Shown here piece after piece: positions 52,801 to 63,048 of a stretch of DNA of 64,000 nt. The notes under the pieces were generated by a model. That model was given only the letters and a program-made list of their open reading frames with translations, was not told where the DNA came from and searched no databases. The stretch spans positions 62,001 through 126,000 of the forward strand of contig JPHH03000012.1 in assembly GCA_000750105.3 (NCBI GenBank), written 5' to 3'. Every line of letters starts with the position of its first letter. Within the stretch, counting starts at the first letter, position 1. Source of the stretch: Tolypocladium sp. Sup5 PDA-1. Taxonomy: Eukaryota; Ascomycota; Sordariomycetes; Hypocreales; Ophiocordycipitaceae. The translations under genes and the position numbers were made by a program.

Positions 52801-53267
52801 GATTGGTCGCCAACATGAGAACCTCGGTGTCTGGCCGGAAGCTCTGCACAGCGCCCAGGTAGCCCACGCGCTTCTGGTGGTACTTGGCCGACGACATGAC
52901 CTCGAGGACATGGAAGGAGGCCCACGACATGTCGTAGCCCACCATCTCGAGGTAGATGAGCTTGAGGAGGGCCGTGGCCTTGACGTCTAGTCGGACGAGA
53001 CACATATGTCAGCATATTTACGCAGAGAGCGCAACGGGAAAGCTGTGACGAACCCATGTCCTGGCTGCGGACCTCGGCGCGGCATTCCTTCAACGTCTTT
53101 TGTATGTACTCCTTCTCGTTGCCCTTGTGGTTCCGCAGCCCCTTGATGAGGTCGTAGAGGGACTTTTCGAACCTGCGCAGCACCAGCAGTCAGCTCCCCA
53201 GCTCTCGTCTCCTCGGGGCCATCGCCGCGGCCCCCCATGATGCGGTATAGCAGAGTGCCCGTACATG
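49871..53267 (-). CDS. apl5: AP-3 complex subunit delta (Apl5)
   Basis: Six exons: complement(join(49871..52023,52074..52302,52355..52738,52790..52986,53054..53172,53266..53267)), 1027 aa. The first coding exon contributes only AT; the intron 53173-53265 (GTACGG to CAG) splits the start codon, and splicing yields MFEKSLYDLIKGLRNHKG, the standard AP-3 delta N terminus. The adaptin N-terminal helical solenoid covers roughly residues 1-600 (LLKLIYLEMVGYDMSWASFH, QKRVGYLGAVQSF, TLVTLYRLALVYPEALR, ELGWRRPHDFLPLAPRLF, LLYECINGIIQGGIL, KYVALLAFNKIVVTHPYLVA). A hinge with acidic patches and a Lys-run C-terminal region (VVRKKKKKAPKQ) follow. AP-3 sorts cargo from the Golgi or endosome to the vacuole. 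Every intron join is supported by phase and family sequence. The gene diverges from coq10. Confidence 0.96.
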
Positions 53268-54425
53268 ATGCCAGCTCGTGGCCCCGCGTGGGGCTGGCGC
53301 AGCTAAACGAAGCGAAAGGCGCGCTCTCTCGTCACGCTGTTCTAGTCGTCCGTCGCGCGTAGACCGGCTGGCTGCTCATCGTGCGTGGCTCAGGGTCCAG
53401 CTGGGCGGTTTCGCGGTGCGGCGCCCTTCGGTGCAGGCGGTTTCGAGCGAGGGAGCGGACGGTTGTTGTTGTTGTCGTTGTCGGGAGACGATGACGGATG
53501 TGAGGCACGGTGGCGCAATGATGCAGAAGCTCCAGATGACCTACTCCGTACTGTACCTTCGCCTACCCTGTACTTCGTAGCCTACCCTTAACAGGGCATG
53601 GCGGAGCGGATTGGGGTGCGGGGCTCAACTGAACACACCCGACCAACCGACCTCAAGGGCTCCGACAGGTATAGGGACGATTACAAAGTATAAGTCCAAG
53701 TTTCTCGACCCAACTTGTGTACGTGATTTCTCTTGTTTGCCATTTCAAAAGGCTTTGATGCTTCTAGCCGTGCAAAGTCGGTCGATTCAACCATCAAGGA
53801 TACTGGCCTGACCATGTTTTTTGTATAGACGTAAGTCCTCTCTCATTTCTCGTCGGAGACTTGCAGGCTAAGAAGCTACTCGCTATAGATAATCTGTTCT
53901 ATTCTGGCTATTCTATCAAATGGGACCGGTAGGCGTTACGCAGTGCGGACTACAAATATCCGTATCCGTATCCGTACTCCGTACTCTCAAGCGACTTCCT
54001 AGGAAGTCAACAGCAAGCACCGTACGGGAGGTTAGTGTCTCAAAACGGCCCGTCCGCCATACGGTGGGGGCTGAATTATGTCACAGGGAGAATTGTGCAC
54101 GGCACACCTAAAGTACCAAGCCCGGCGGCTCCCCCAAAAAGTGGCGCTGCTCAGGTACCCACCCGTCTGGGAGTGAAACGGCCCGTGCCCAGCCTTGCCA
54201 ACACCGCGAGTCCGAACCGCAACATTTCGAGATCCAACATCACCGCTTCACCACCCCGCGGCGCCGTCTTCAACCCTCCCCGTGCGCGCACAACAGACGT
54301 CGCGCCAACCCCTCGGCCGCTCAACGGAGGAACCAGACCCAGCAGTTATGGCATAGTCGGCCGGCGCCCACTCGTTTTCCCTGGGTATCGCGGCACTCGT
54401 TGACGACATCCCACCCGCCGCCGCC
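53268..54425. promoter_or_regulatory. Divergent region, AP-3 delta / coq10
   Basis: 1.16 kb with no supported gene. It holds TAC motifs (CTACTCCGTA at 53541-53550, TACTTCGTAG at 53571-53580) and an ATCCGT-type run (53959-53988). Confidence 0.5.
53959..53988. repeat. ATCCGT/CTCCGT tandem-like run
   Basis: Successive hexamers (ATCCGT three times, then ACTCCGT) end in the GTACTC palindrome half site in non-coding DNA. Confidence 0.6.
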
Positions 54426-55055
54426 ATGTCCCTCCGAACCTCCATCCCCCGGCTCCCCCTGCGCGGCTTCACTCCTCCTGCTGCTGCTCCTCTCGCGCTC
54501 CCCAGCCGCCGCGCCTTCTTCAGCTTCCCCGGCGGTAGCGACACGCAGCACCTCGCCGCCACGCGCACCCTCCCCTACGCCAGCGACCCCCTCTACGAGC
54601 TCATCGCCGACGTCGACTCGTACCACCGCTTCGTCCCCTACTGCTCCCTCTCCCGCGTCACCCACTGGGCCCCGCCCGACCCCCGCGGCCGCCGCTGGCC
54701 CGCCCGCGCCGACCTGCACGTCGGCTGGGGCGGCTTCAGCGAGGCCTTCTCCAGCCGCCTGCGCTGCGTCCCCGGCGTCTCCGTCGAGGCCGTCAGCGGC
54801 GACCCCACGGCTGCCGACGCCGAGGCCGCCTCCGCCGTCTTCAAGAGCCTCATCACGCGCTGGTCCCTCGAGCCCCTCGCCTGCGGCCCTGCTGCTGCGC
54901 CGTCGACCGAGGTCCGCCTCTCCATCGAGTACCAGTTCGTCAATCCCCTCTACGCGGCCGTCAGCGCGGCCGTCTCCGACAAGGTCGCCGGCCTCATGAT
55001 TGAGGCCTTTGAGAAGCAGGCCCGCGAGCGGTTAGCGTCTATGCGCAAGCCGTGA
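54426..55055 (+). CDS. coq10: Coenzyme Q-binding protein Coq10 (START domain)
   Basis: A single-exon gene of 209 aa starting MSLRTSIPRLPLRGFTPP. The first 35 residues are Arg-rich and acid-free, as expected of a mitochondrial presequence. A START/polyketide-cyclase-like domain follows: TRTLPYASDPLYELIADVDS, YHRFVPYCSLSRV, HVGWGGFSEAFSSRL and VRLSIEYQFVNPLYAAVS, then SDKVAGLMIEAFEKQARERL. Coq10 binds coenzyme Q at the inner membrane and is needed for efficient electron transfer, not for ring synthesis. The gene is strongly C-rich at third codon positions. Length and motifs fit the family. Confidence 0.94.
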   Translation: MSLRTSIPRLPLRGFTPPAAAPLALPSRRAFFSFPGGSDTQHLAATRTLPYASDPLYELIADVDSYHRFVPYCSLSRVTHWAPPDPRGRRWPARADLHVGWGGFSEAFSSRLRCVPGVSVEAVSGDPTAADAEAASAVFKSLITRWSLEPLACGPAAAPSTEVRLSIEYQFVNPLYAAVSAAVSDKVAGLMIEAFEKQARERLASMRKP

Positions 55056-55689
55056 CCACCGATGACGCGACAGTACGCTACACTACTCCCCCATCACATA
55101 TATTGCATATAGAGCATTCTGTAAACCAATGCATCTAGACGGCGTTGGGACAGCTGGGTATAGAACTGTTAAACAAGAAACGATACAAACCAGTTTTCTT
55201 TCGCAAACGTATCCAACCGCTCTACACATATATGTACCTCCCAAATGTCCCTTCCCAAGCACGTTCCCTTTGCCATGTTCCCCCGCCGACTGTCAGGCCG
55301 TCCAAAGTGCTCCTTCGCATTACGCCCACCGCAGTGGCATCGCACAGCCTGCCAGCCGACGCCGTCGTGCCCCCCAAGGTATATCAGTAGTCCGTCCTGT
55401 CCAGTCACCTTGGCCCATCCACGCCGTCAGACTCCGATACAAATGCAGATAAAAAGCGACAAAGACATCGACGTTGAATGGAGAAGCGAAGTGCACCATA
55501 CACTAAAATCAGAGGGGAATCCTTTTCGCCGCAACAGATTGCAGAACAGCTCGCTCAGGTATCGGTTCAAGGAAATTAATGTCATACGTCGTCACATGGC
55601 CAAGATTGTCCTCGTTATTTCTTGCTCGACCTGTTCACTCATGTTAGCACCGCTATACCTCAGCCGGGGACTGAATGTGAGCAGCCTTC
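55056..55689. other. Convergent 3' region (coq10 / ubiquitin-like-domain gene)
   Basis: 634 bp between converging stop codons, with both 3' UTRs. No gene supported. Confidence 0.5.
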
Positions 55690-57800
55690 TTACTTCTTCT
55701 TGGCCGGCTTGCCCGCAAAGAACGTAAGCATGGCCGAGTTCCTCTTGCTGCTCTTTGGCTTGCTCGGGCCCGGGCCCGGGCCGACGTCGACGATGTGAAC
55801 GTTATCGGGAAGATGCGGGCGACGCCCTGCCGGTCCAGGCCACCCCGGCGGAGGCGCCATGCCGCCAGGCATGCCACCCCCGGGACGGCGTCCAGCAGGT
55901 CCAACTCCCGGAATGCCTGGGGGGACCGGTATTCCGCCCATCGGGCGGTGCCGCCCCGGAAGCGGCATGCCCCCGGGCAGCTTGGGTCCCAGTGGCGGCA
56001 TCTTTTCCACTGGCCACATGGTCATGCTGATTTGCCAGTCCGGTTCGATGACCTTTTCCCACACAGAGGGCAGGATGATCTCGCCGTTGGGGCCGGTCAA
56101 GTCGTAATGGCCCTGCTGCACATGCGGCCCGATAACATCCACGTGCAGGAACGCCTGCTTGATAAGCTCCTCCATGCCCTAAGCAATCCGAGTTAGTTCT
56201 CTGTCTTTGTTATGGGGACATGTCCAAGGGTTGGCGTACCTGCCATGTGGAGCAAAGGTGAAAGGGGAAGCTAAACTTCCTCCCAACGGCGTCCTTGAAC
56301 TTGATCGGCGCCTTGTCCGACTTCTTCTTCGCAGCCTCCTCGAACTTGACCTTTGCCTCGTCCTGTATCCTCTTCTTGAGGGCCTCGTGATCCTTCTTGG
56401 CGTTCTCTGCAGCTTCAGCAGCCTTGATCGCCGCCTCCTTCTCGGCTGCGACCTTGGCCGCAGCATCGGCCTCGGCCTTGAGCTTGGCGTCCTCCTGAAT
56501 TAGCTTGAGACGCTCAGCCTCTTCGGCGGCCTTCTTCGCGGCAGCCGCCCTGGCCTCCGCCTCGGCCTTCATGGCCGCCTCGAGACGGGCTTTTGCGGCC
56601 TCCTCAATCCTGACACGCTCTTCCGCCTCCCTCTGCCTGCGCTCTTCCGCCGCCTTGATCTCCGCCTCGAATTTCCTCTTGGCGTTTTCCTCTGCGCGCT
56701 TCATGGCCTCGGCTTCCTGCCGCGACCTCTCCTCGGCGGCCTTTCGCTCTGCATCTATCCTCGCCACGGCGGCGCGCTCTGCCTCGGCCCTAGCTCGCGC
56801 AATCTCCTTGGCCGCTTCCTCTTGCTGCCTCTTCATGTCCTCCATCTTCTTCAAGAACGAGTCTTCGGCTTCTTTGCGTATCTGGATGTCTCGCTCTCGC
56901 ATCTCCTCGAGCGCCCTTTGCTTGTCCTCGTGGGCCTTGATCGCAGCGAGCTGCGCCTCCATCTTGATCTTTTCGATATCGACGGGAGGCTCCTTGGGGG
57001 GCGCCGGAGTCGGCGGCGCAGCAGGAGCAGGGGCCTCGGTGGCCGGCGGCGGCGGCGGAGACAGGTGGAATTGCTGCATGTGGGCGGGCAGGTTGTACTG
57101 CGGCGGCACGCCGTAGAAGCCGTGCTGGTATGGCATCATGTCGTACATGTGCCTCTGCTCGCCGCCAAAGTAGCTTGCGCCACTTGAGCTGTTGCTCATG
57201 GGGGTGAACGGGTTGGGGCCGTAGCTCCCGTAGGGGACCATCTGGTTGCCGCCCGGGTATCCTCCCATGAAATGGCCGCCATGGTTCTGGGGGTACGGCT
57301 GCTGGGGATGGCCGCGTCCGCCGTAGTAGCCACCACGGTGGGCAGGCTGGGGCTGGTAGCCCGCCGGGCCGTAGTGGCCACCGAAATCCTCGGAGGGATC
57401 CACGCTGGGCGGGTTCGGTGCGGGAGCCTGCACCGGGTGATATTGCGGTTGCTGGCGGGTCAATCGGTGGTGTCGCGAGGCACTCCTCGCGGCGCGCGGG
57501 CGTGAGGGAGGGATCTCGTTGCTGGCAGAAGCAGAATCGGAGGGGTGGACGTCTTCGTCGTAAAGCTCGCCTTCGTCCTCCCACTCGTCGTCGTCGTCGG
57601 TAATGGAATATTCTTGTTCGTGGTGGGAAAGGTCCTCTTCCTCACTATTGTAGGAAGTCGAGCGCGAGCTTTCGCCGCCCGTGTGGATGGTGATTTTGGT
57701 CGGTCGTCTGATTAGTCTGGTCAGCGGTGAGTGGTTTGAAGACGGTGACAGGCCTCCCCCTTGTGAAGAGCCGACGGAGGGTAGGGGGCACTCACGGCAT
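55690..57800 (-). CDS. Fungal protein with C-terminal ubiquitin-like domain and long coiled coil
   Basis: The model is complement(join(55690..56178,56240..57707,57796..57800)), 653 aa. The first coding exon is only ATGCC; splicing gives MPRPTKITIHTGGESSRS. An acidic N-terminal region (ITDDDDEWEDEGELYDEDV) and a Gly/Tyr/Pro-rich low-complexity region precede a long Ala/Glu/Lys coiled coil (about 200-460). A conserved fungal ubiquitin-like domain follows at about 470-545: FKDAVGRKFSFPFHL, LCSTWQGMEELIKQAFLHVD (across the last intron), HYDLTGPNGEIILPSVWE and KVIEPDWQISMTMWP. The tail is Pro/Gly-rich and ends FAGKPAKKK. Domain and order are shared by a Pezizomycotina family without an assigned function. 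The fold could mediate protein binding rather than conjugation, since no terminal GG is present. Confidence 0.84.
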
Positions 57801-60800
57801 AGCAGACGACGAACAACAAGGGGTTGTTATTGCCGTTTACTCGCGACGATCCGGTCGAGAAGGTCGGAGTAAAGGCGCAGACTGCCAGGGTTGAGAGCAG
57901 CGAGGGCGCTGGATGGAACAGAGGCGAGCGCAACGTCTTTGGACGGCCCGTCAGTCGGAGTCGACGTCGCGTCGGAGTCGAGTGCTGGCCGGTGGCAGTG
58001 CGACAATGGTTGCGCTGGCTGCGGCTGTGGGCGGCGATGGGAGGGTCAACAAGCCAGGCAGGCGCTGGCGCGGGCGCGAGGAGCTTTGCTAGCCAAAGAA
58101 GCGGTAGTGCGACAAGTGTGAGGGGTCGATTGGCTGACGGCGGGACGAGAGCGCGAGGGGCTGACGGATACCCGTAAGATAATGTATGTAGGGGTGGTGG
58201 TGAAGGGAGGGATGACGAGCGAGGCACGGCGACCGAGGCGGGAGGGGCTTGGGAAGCGCGAAGCTTTTGCTGTGCTGCCTGTGTCGGTCGGTCTGTTGAT
58301 GCGCTGTGGCAGGCACGCTGCTGAGTGTACGGATTATTGCGGCTCTGTAAGGTAAACAGCCCCGCTTACAGCACGGAGAGCTTTCGAGCGCGAGGGGAGG
58401 AGGTGCCCCTGTAGATGGGGATTCGTCGAATCGCGAGGGACGGCTCGGGCAGCCACAGGGTGTGTCGTCGCAGAGCCGAGTCGAGCTTGTTGGCCGAGAG
58501 TGGCGATGGATGGGAGATGACCAAGGTCGTGAGCGCGGATCGGCGGTGAGTTGCTGAGGGCCGGGAGGGTGGTGGGGGACGGTCCAGATCGCGACAAGAC
58601 GGAGGAGCTGGCGACGGGAGCGTGAGCAGGAGCTGAGGCGCTACGCTTAGCTGAAGGGGATGTAAGGTATCCCGGCGTCGTCTTGTGTGGAAGCGGGAAG
58701 AGTGTCGCTGGCAAGGTGTGACCCGGCAGAGGTGAGAGATCTATCGTCGTGGCACAGACAAGTACCTGGGTAGGTTGGTACGCAAAAATGCTTGCTGTTG
58801 CTGGAGGTAAAGGTCGGGTGCTTGCATAGGTAGAACGCCGAGGCGCTGTTTTTATTAGTGGTGGGTGGTGTGCGGTGAGGACGGCGTGGTTTTTGGCGAT
58901 AGTTGGACGAGGCAAGGCAGAGGAATCTTCGAGCAGGTCCTGCGGCAGCAAACAGAGGGAGACGTTAGTAAAGTTCTGCAGGTCTGTATAATGAACCCTG
59001 TCTGCCTGTCGGCCTGCCTGTCCAGTCTGCCCTTGTCCGTCTCCGACAGCCGTGCGCCGCCCCCCGTCGTCCGTCCACCAACTGGCGCCCAAGCAACAAA
59101 GTCGACCAACAAATGGAGCCCTATAGCTAGCTGCAGAGGCCCACGGCGACGAACACAGGGGGACGGACGGCGCCTGTGACCCAACCTACCTACCTAATGG
59201 ATACATAAGGTACTGACTGGTAGATCTGACGGGGTCGCTGTGAGGGTTGATTGGGCTCGAGGGCTGGCAGGACGAGGCATATCATATTCAACAACCAATA
59301 GCTCACTCACCTTTCGAGTAAATAACAAAGCAGGCCTTGTCTCTCCGCTGAACCAAACTGCTCGCGTACAGGAGACGAGGAGGGCGGTGAAAGGGAGAAC
59401 GCAACTGAGCCGCCGAGCGAAGCGTGACGGAGCGAGCGGCTGTTGGGTTCCAAAGCGTCCCTCCGAGGCGATTTACACGCAAAAAAGCCCAGCCCAAGAA
59501 AACCCGAGAGGGGCGGTGCTGCCTCCGTATGTATCAACAAGGTGGTAACACAGGCCAGGCTCGGAACTGCCCCGTGAGCGATGCCAGGACGCGGCGATAT
59601 AAGTGTCCAATGCGGCGCGGCTCTCCCGTCGCTCCGATATGTGCGCGCGTGTGTTTGTACACTTTTCGATGCTTTCGATGTCGTTGCTGTTAGTCAATCG
59701 CTGTGTTACCGAGATCTTGTTGGGCTATTTCGGTGTTGCGCAAGCCCGGCTGCTGCAGCCACCGCGGACAAGTTGCCGTGGCAGAGTGCAGCAGGGCCCA
59801 GAAAAACCTTGGCGGTGCCGCGCCCGTTGACAGGCGGGGCCGTTATTTTTTTTTATAGTGCACTGCAACGCCGGAGCATCAGCGCGCTGCAGACGGATGG
59901 ATGCACCCGCGCACTTCCCAGTGCACCCACAGGCAGCAACGGCTCCAGTCTGGAGCTTACCTTAAGGTAGACAGGTTCCGATGGGCAATGCGGTCAAGAA
60001 CTCGTCAGTTGCGTTATGTTGGCAGCGTCCCGTCGGGGGTTCGTCGGCGTCTTCTCTTGTCTGAGCGTCTCGTCTGTGGGCAAGCAAACATGTTCGAACT
60101 CCACGATCCACGGGACACGGGATGCAAGATGCAATCTTCACCACGTCGGCGGTAGTGCACGTTGTCGCTGCAGCAGGCCGTTACAGAAACGGCGAGCGGG
60201 AGACGGTGGGCAGGTAATAAGGTATTCCGAGACGGTGAGCGCGGCGCAGTCGTGTCCTTGCGGCTGTTCCCTTGTCCGTCCTCGGTCTGGTCAAGACGCC
60301 GCGCTGCGTCCTTGTTATACCACCCAGACGCGCCGTTGTTCCTCTTGGCCGCAACCGCCTGTGCGACTCTTGTCCACGCTGTCACGATACCGACTGGCCC
60401 GCCAGCTGACCGCCTCACGCCCAAGAGCCCTGGGGTCGAGGCCCGGTTCGCACTCACCGGTTGCTCTTTTGACTCATACACGCTCCGGTGGATCGGGGAC
60501 CAGCGCACGCGCATGCATGAACCCGGCCGTCTTCAGCTTCGTCGTCGTCTACGGATACCCTACCAAGCCTTGCAAGCCTACTACTCCGTACTTCGTACGA
60601 AGTACCTTGTACGTGTAAGTCAACGCGCCGCGACGACCCGTCCACATGCAGCCCTGCGCCGGCACTCCCACCGACACGTCGGCCTCATTGGCCTCCTCGG
60701 GCCGTCACTGAGGTCATTGATGAGAGTCAGCAAAATTCTCATTAGCTCGCAGCCGGGCCCGCCCAGGCACAGCTCCAGGCAGGCATCGTGCGAATGGGTC

Positions 60801-61445
60801 CTTGGCGATTCTTTGCAGCGCTCCCGAGACACGACCACGCGGCGTACCCAGCCAACCACGCCCACGCGGCACGGCATGCGGTGCAGCACGGCAGTCTGGA
60901 CAAGCCGCCAGGCGTCTGTCACAAGCAGTGTGGCTTGGCTCTGCTTCCTTTGCCCTCTCTTAGATTCGCTGTTATGTCGTATGTACGCTGTTATCGTGCC
61001 GGAGCCCAAGACGACCCCATGCTCCATGCCCAACCCGAAGTGGCGAACCTGCCGTTGGCCTGGATTCGTGCCCGAACCAAAACCGAGAGCAGCCCTTCAA
61101 AACACTCCCGACCAGTGGCAATCCGCCCAGTAAACAGGTTCAGGGCACTGACCGTCATGAAACCTCCCGCCCGGTGCCGCGTGCGTGGGGCCACCCCCAA
61201 GGTAGATGCCCAATGCCTCTTCGTCCGTCGGTAAGGCCCCAATGAGCGAACTCGGACCCTTCCGGGACCGTCGGCGCCTCTTCTCGTCACCTCTTTCGTG
61301 CGCGTCCAGGGGCACGCACGCTCTCTCACACCGCAACCGATAGAATCTTGTCCCGCGCATCCAACTCGCCAAGCCCCCTGATTAGACGCAGAAGCGCCAG
61401 CATCACCGTCTCGTCACAGGACCCCCGCCTCCGTGTCCGCTATCC
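57801..61445. other. Long gene-free region upstream of the ubiquitin-like-domain gene
   Basis: 3.6 kb with no supported gene. The minus-strand frame at 58334-59092 is Pro/Ser/Thr-rich and lacks family features. It probably lies in the leader of the ubiquitin-like-domain gene. The plus-strand frame 60162-61133 also looks random. The region holds a perfect 18-bp palindrome (60586-60603). Confidence 0.5.
60586..60603. repeat. Perfect 18-bp palindrome GTACTTCGTACGAAGTAC
   Basis: An uninterrupted dyad, preceded by CTACTCCGTAC, so the TTCG and TCCG versions of the motif overlap here. It is the best copy of the family found at 5750, 11076, 11731, 12381, 25696, 26515, 26966, 45851, 53541 and 53971. 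Confidence 0.9.
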
Positions 61446-62583
61446 TCACCGAATCACCTCCGACGATGACTTGGCCAGAAGCTCGCGTGCCGCAGCAATC
61501 TCGCCCGCGTTGTATCCTTGCCAGAGCTTCTCCTGAGCGCCGTTGCGGCGAACAATCTCCGCCAGCTTCTTCGTTGCGGCCTGATTCAGCTTCTCGATGG
61601 TTGCCTGGTCGGGCAAGGCGAAGCCCTCCGTTTCTTGTTGCTTTTTCGGCTTCGTGGCGCCACCGAGCAGCTTGTCGGTTGCCTGTCATCTGGTCAGTCA
61701 CTGTAAGACGACCCATGGAGAGCTCCTCATCATACCATCTTCAAGCCGTAGTAGCCCCGCAGGTAGTTCTCACACAACTCGATGCTCCGGCAGAACCGCT
61801 TCAGGGCCTCTGCGAGATGCTTCTGGGGAACACCTTCGGTGCTGGTGTTGGCAGCCATCAATGACGCTTCTCCCAGACGGGCGTGAATCTAGGAGTGGTC
61901 AGTATCATCGTTTCGTCAGCGGGTTGGGAGTGTCGGCGGCTTACGTTCCAGGCATTGGGCATTAACACAAGGACCTCCTCCAACGCATAGATGGCCTGGG
62001 AATAGAGACCCTGAGACAGGTACATGTCCGCCAGCTCCGCCCAGGCTTCCGAGTCGGTAGGACTGAAGTCGAGATACGAGTTCAGCGCAGAAATGGATTC
62101 GGACACCTTGCCCATGGAACGCAGCAGCGCAATCTTGCGTTTGTGAATCGGCTGCAACATGTCAGCCATGTCCGGGAATATCAGACTCGCGCCGGTCAGT
62201 CTCACGATGTTGGACCCATTTAGCTCCAGAAGAGTCTCGTACTCCTCTAGAACCTTCTCCAGGTCACTGTTGTTTGTAGCTTCCGCCTCTTTTACCAGCC
62301 CCTTCAATGCCAGGATGCGCTCGTCCTTGTCGCCAAACCGTATCTCCAGTCTCTCCAAGCATTGGTGCGCGGCTGTGTCGTCACCCGCCCGCAGGCAAGA
62401 TAGCATCAGGTTCTCGTAAATCGTCCACAGGTTGGCCGTCTCCGGGGCGGAAAATAGGGATTGGAGCGGAGAGGCAGAGAAAGCCTTCGGGTTGCTTCGC
62501 AGGATCTCGGGGGCTCGCTGAGCCAGCTGCAGGGCCTCGGCAGGCGAGAGGTGGCCTTGCGGCTCGAGGAGTGACGGTGCCAT
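61446..62583 (-). CDS. emc2: ER membrane complex subunit 2 (EMC2, TPR protein)
   Basis: Three exons: complement(join(61446..61682,61736..61888,61945..62583)), 342 aa. EMC2 is the cytosolic TPR scaffold of the ER membrane complex, which inserts tail-anchored and multipass proteins. TPR-like helices include ETANLWTIYENLMLSCLRAG, TAAHQCLERLEIRFGDKDER, EEYETLLELNGSNIV, SESISALNSYLDFSPTDSEA and the highly typical WAELADMYLSQGLYSQAIYA, then LEEVLVLMPNAWN at the end of exon 1. After the introns the family segments IHARLGEASLMA and CENYLRGYYGLKM follow, ending in a basic helical tail (LAKSSSEVIR). Both introns are phase 0, and length fits EMC2 (about 300-340 aa). The gene diverges from the m3C methyltransferase gene over 465 bp. 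Confidence 0.93.
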
Positions 62584-63048
62584 GATGGATTCGGGTGGAT
62601 CGCAGGCAGCGATATTGCTCGGGGATCGCCAAAGCTCACGCTCAACAGGCTGGGCTCAATTGACGGTTTCGAGGTGAGCAGCGATGGCAAAAGCGGCAGC
62701 GTGGTTACGTCGGTACAGCTCCAATGGACAACGAGGCAGCCGGGGATGGATGCGGTCGCTCCCCAGCTGCGCTTGCTCGCGCGTGGTGCCTGGACCCGGC
62801 TAGCAAGCTCCAGGCCCGTAGCGGAGGTGGGAATTTCCGGCCCCGAGAATTGCTGTCCAATCACCGCCTCATTGACCCCCACCGCGGACGGATTCTGGAC
62901 ATTTATATGGCGCCTCTCCAGAAATTTTCCAAGCACCTGCATCCTCTCTTTCCTTGTCTTCTTAACATCGCAACGCCTTCACGGCCAGTGGCCCAAGGCA
63001 CAGAAGCCAATCTTGCGCGTGAAGTCGGCGTGCTTGATTTGGTAGACC
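62584..63048. promoter_or_regulatory. Divergent promoter, emc2 / m3C methyltransferase
   Basis: 465 bp between divergent starts. A TTTATAT sequence near 62899-62906 lies about 150 nt before the plus-strand start and could be a TATA element. Confidence 0.4.

Noticed and set aside
58334..59092. 252-codon minus-strand open frame upstream of the ubiquitin-like-domain gene
   Set aside because: Pro/Ser/Thr/Ala low complexity without a globular segment; better explained as leader sequence.
60162..61133. 323-codon plus-strand open frame
   Set aside because: No family features, atypical composition and irregular codon use; overlaps the palindrome region.
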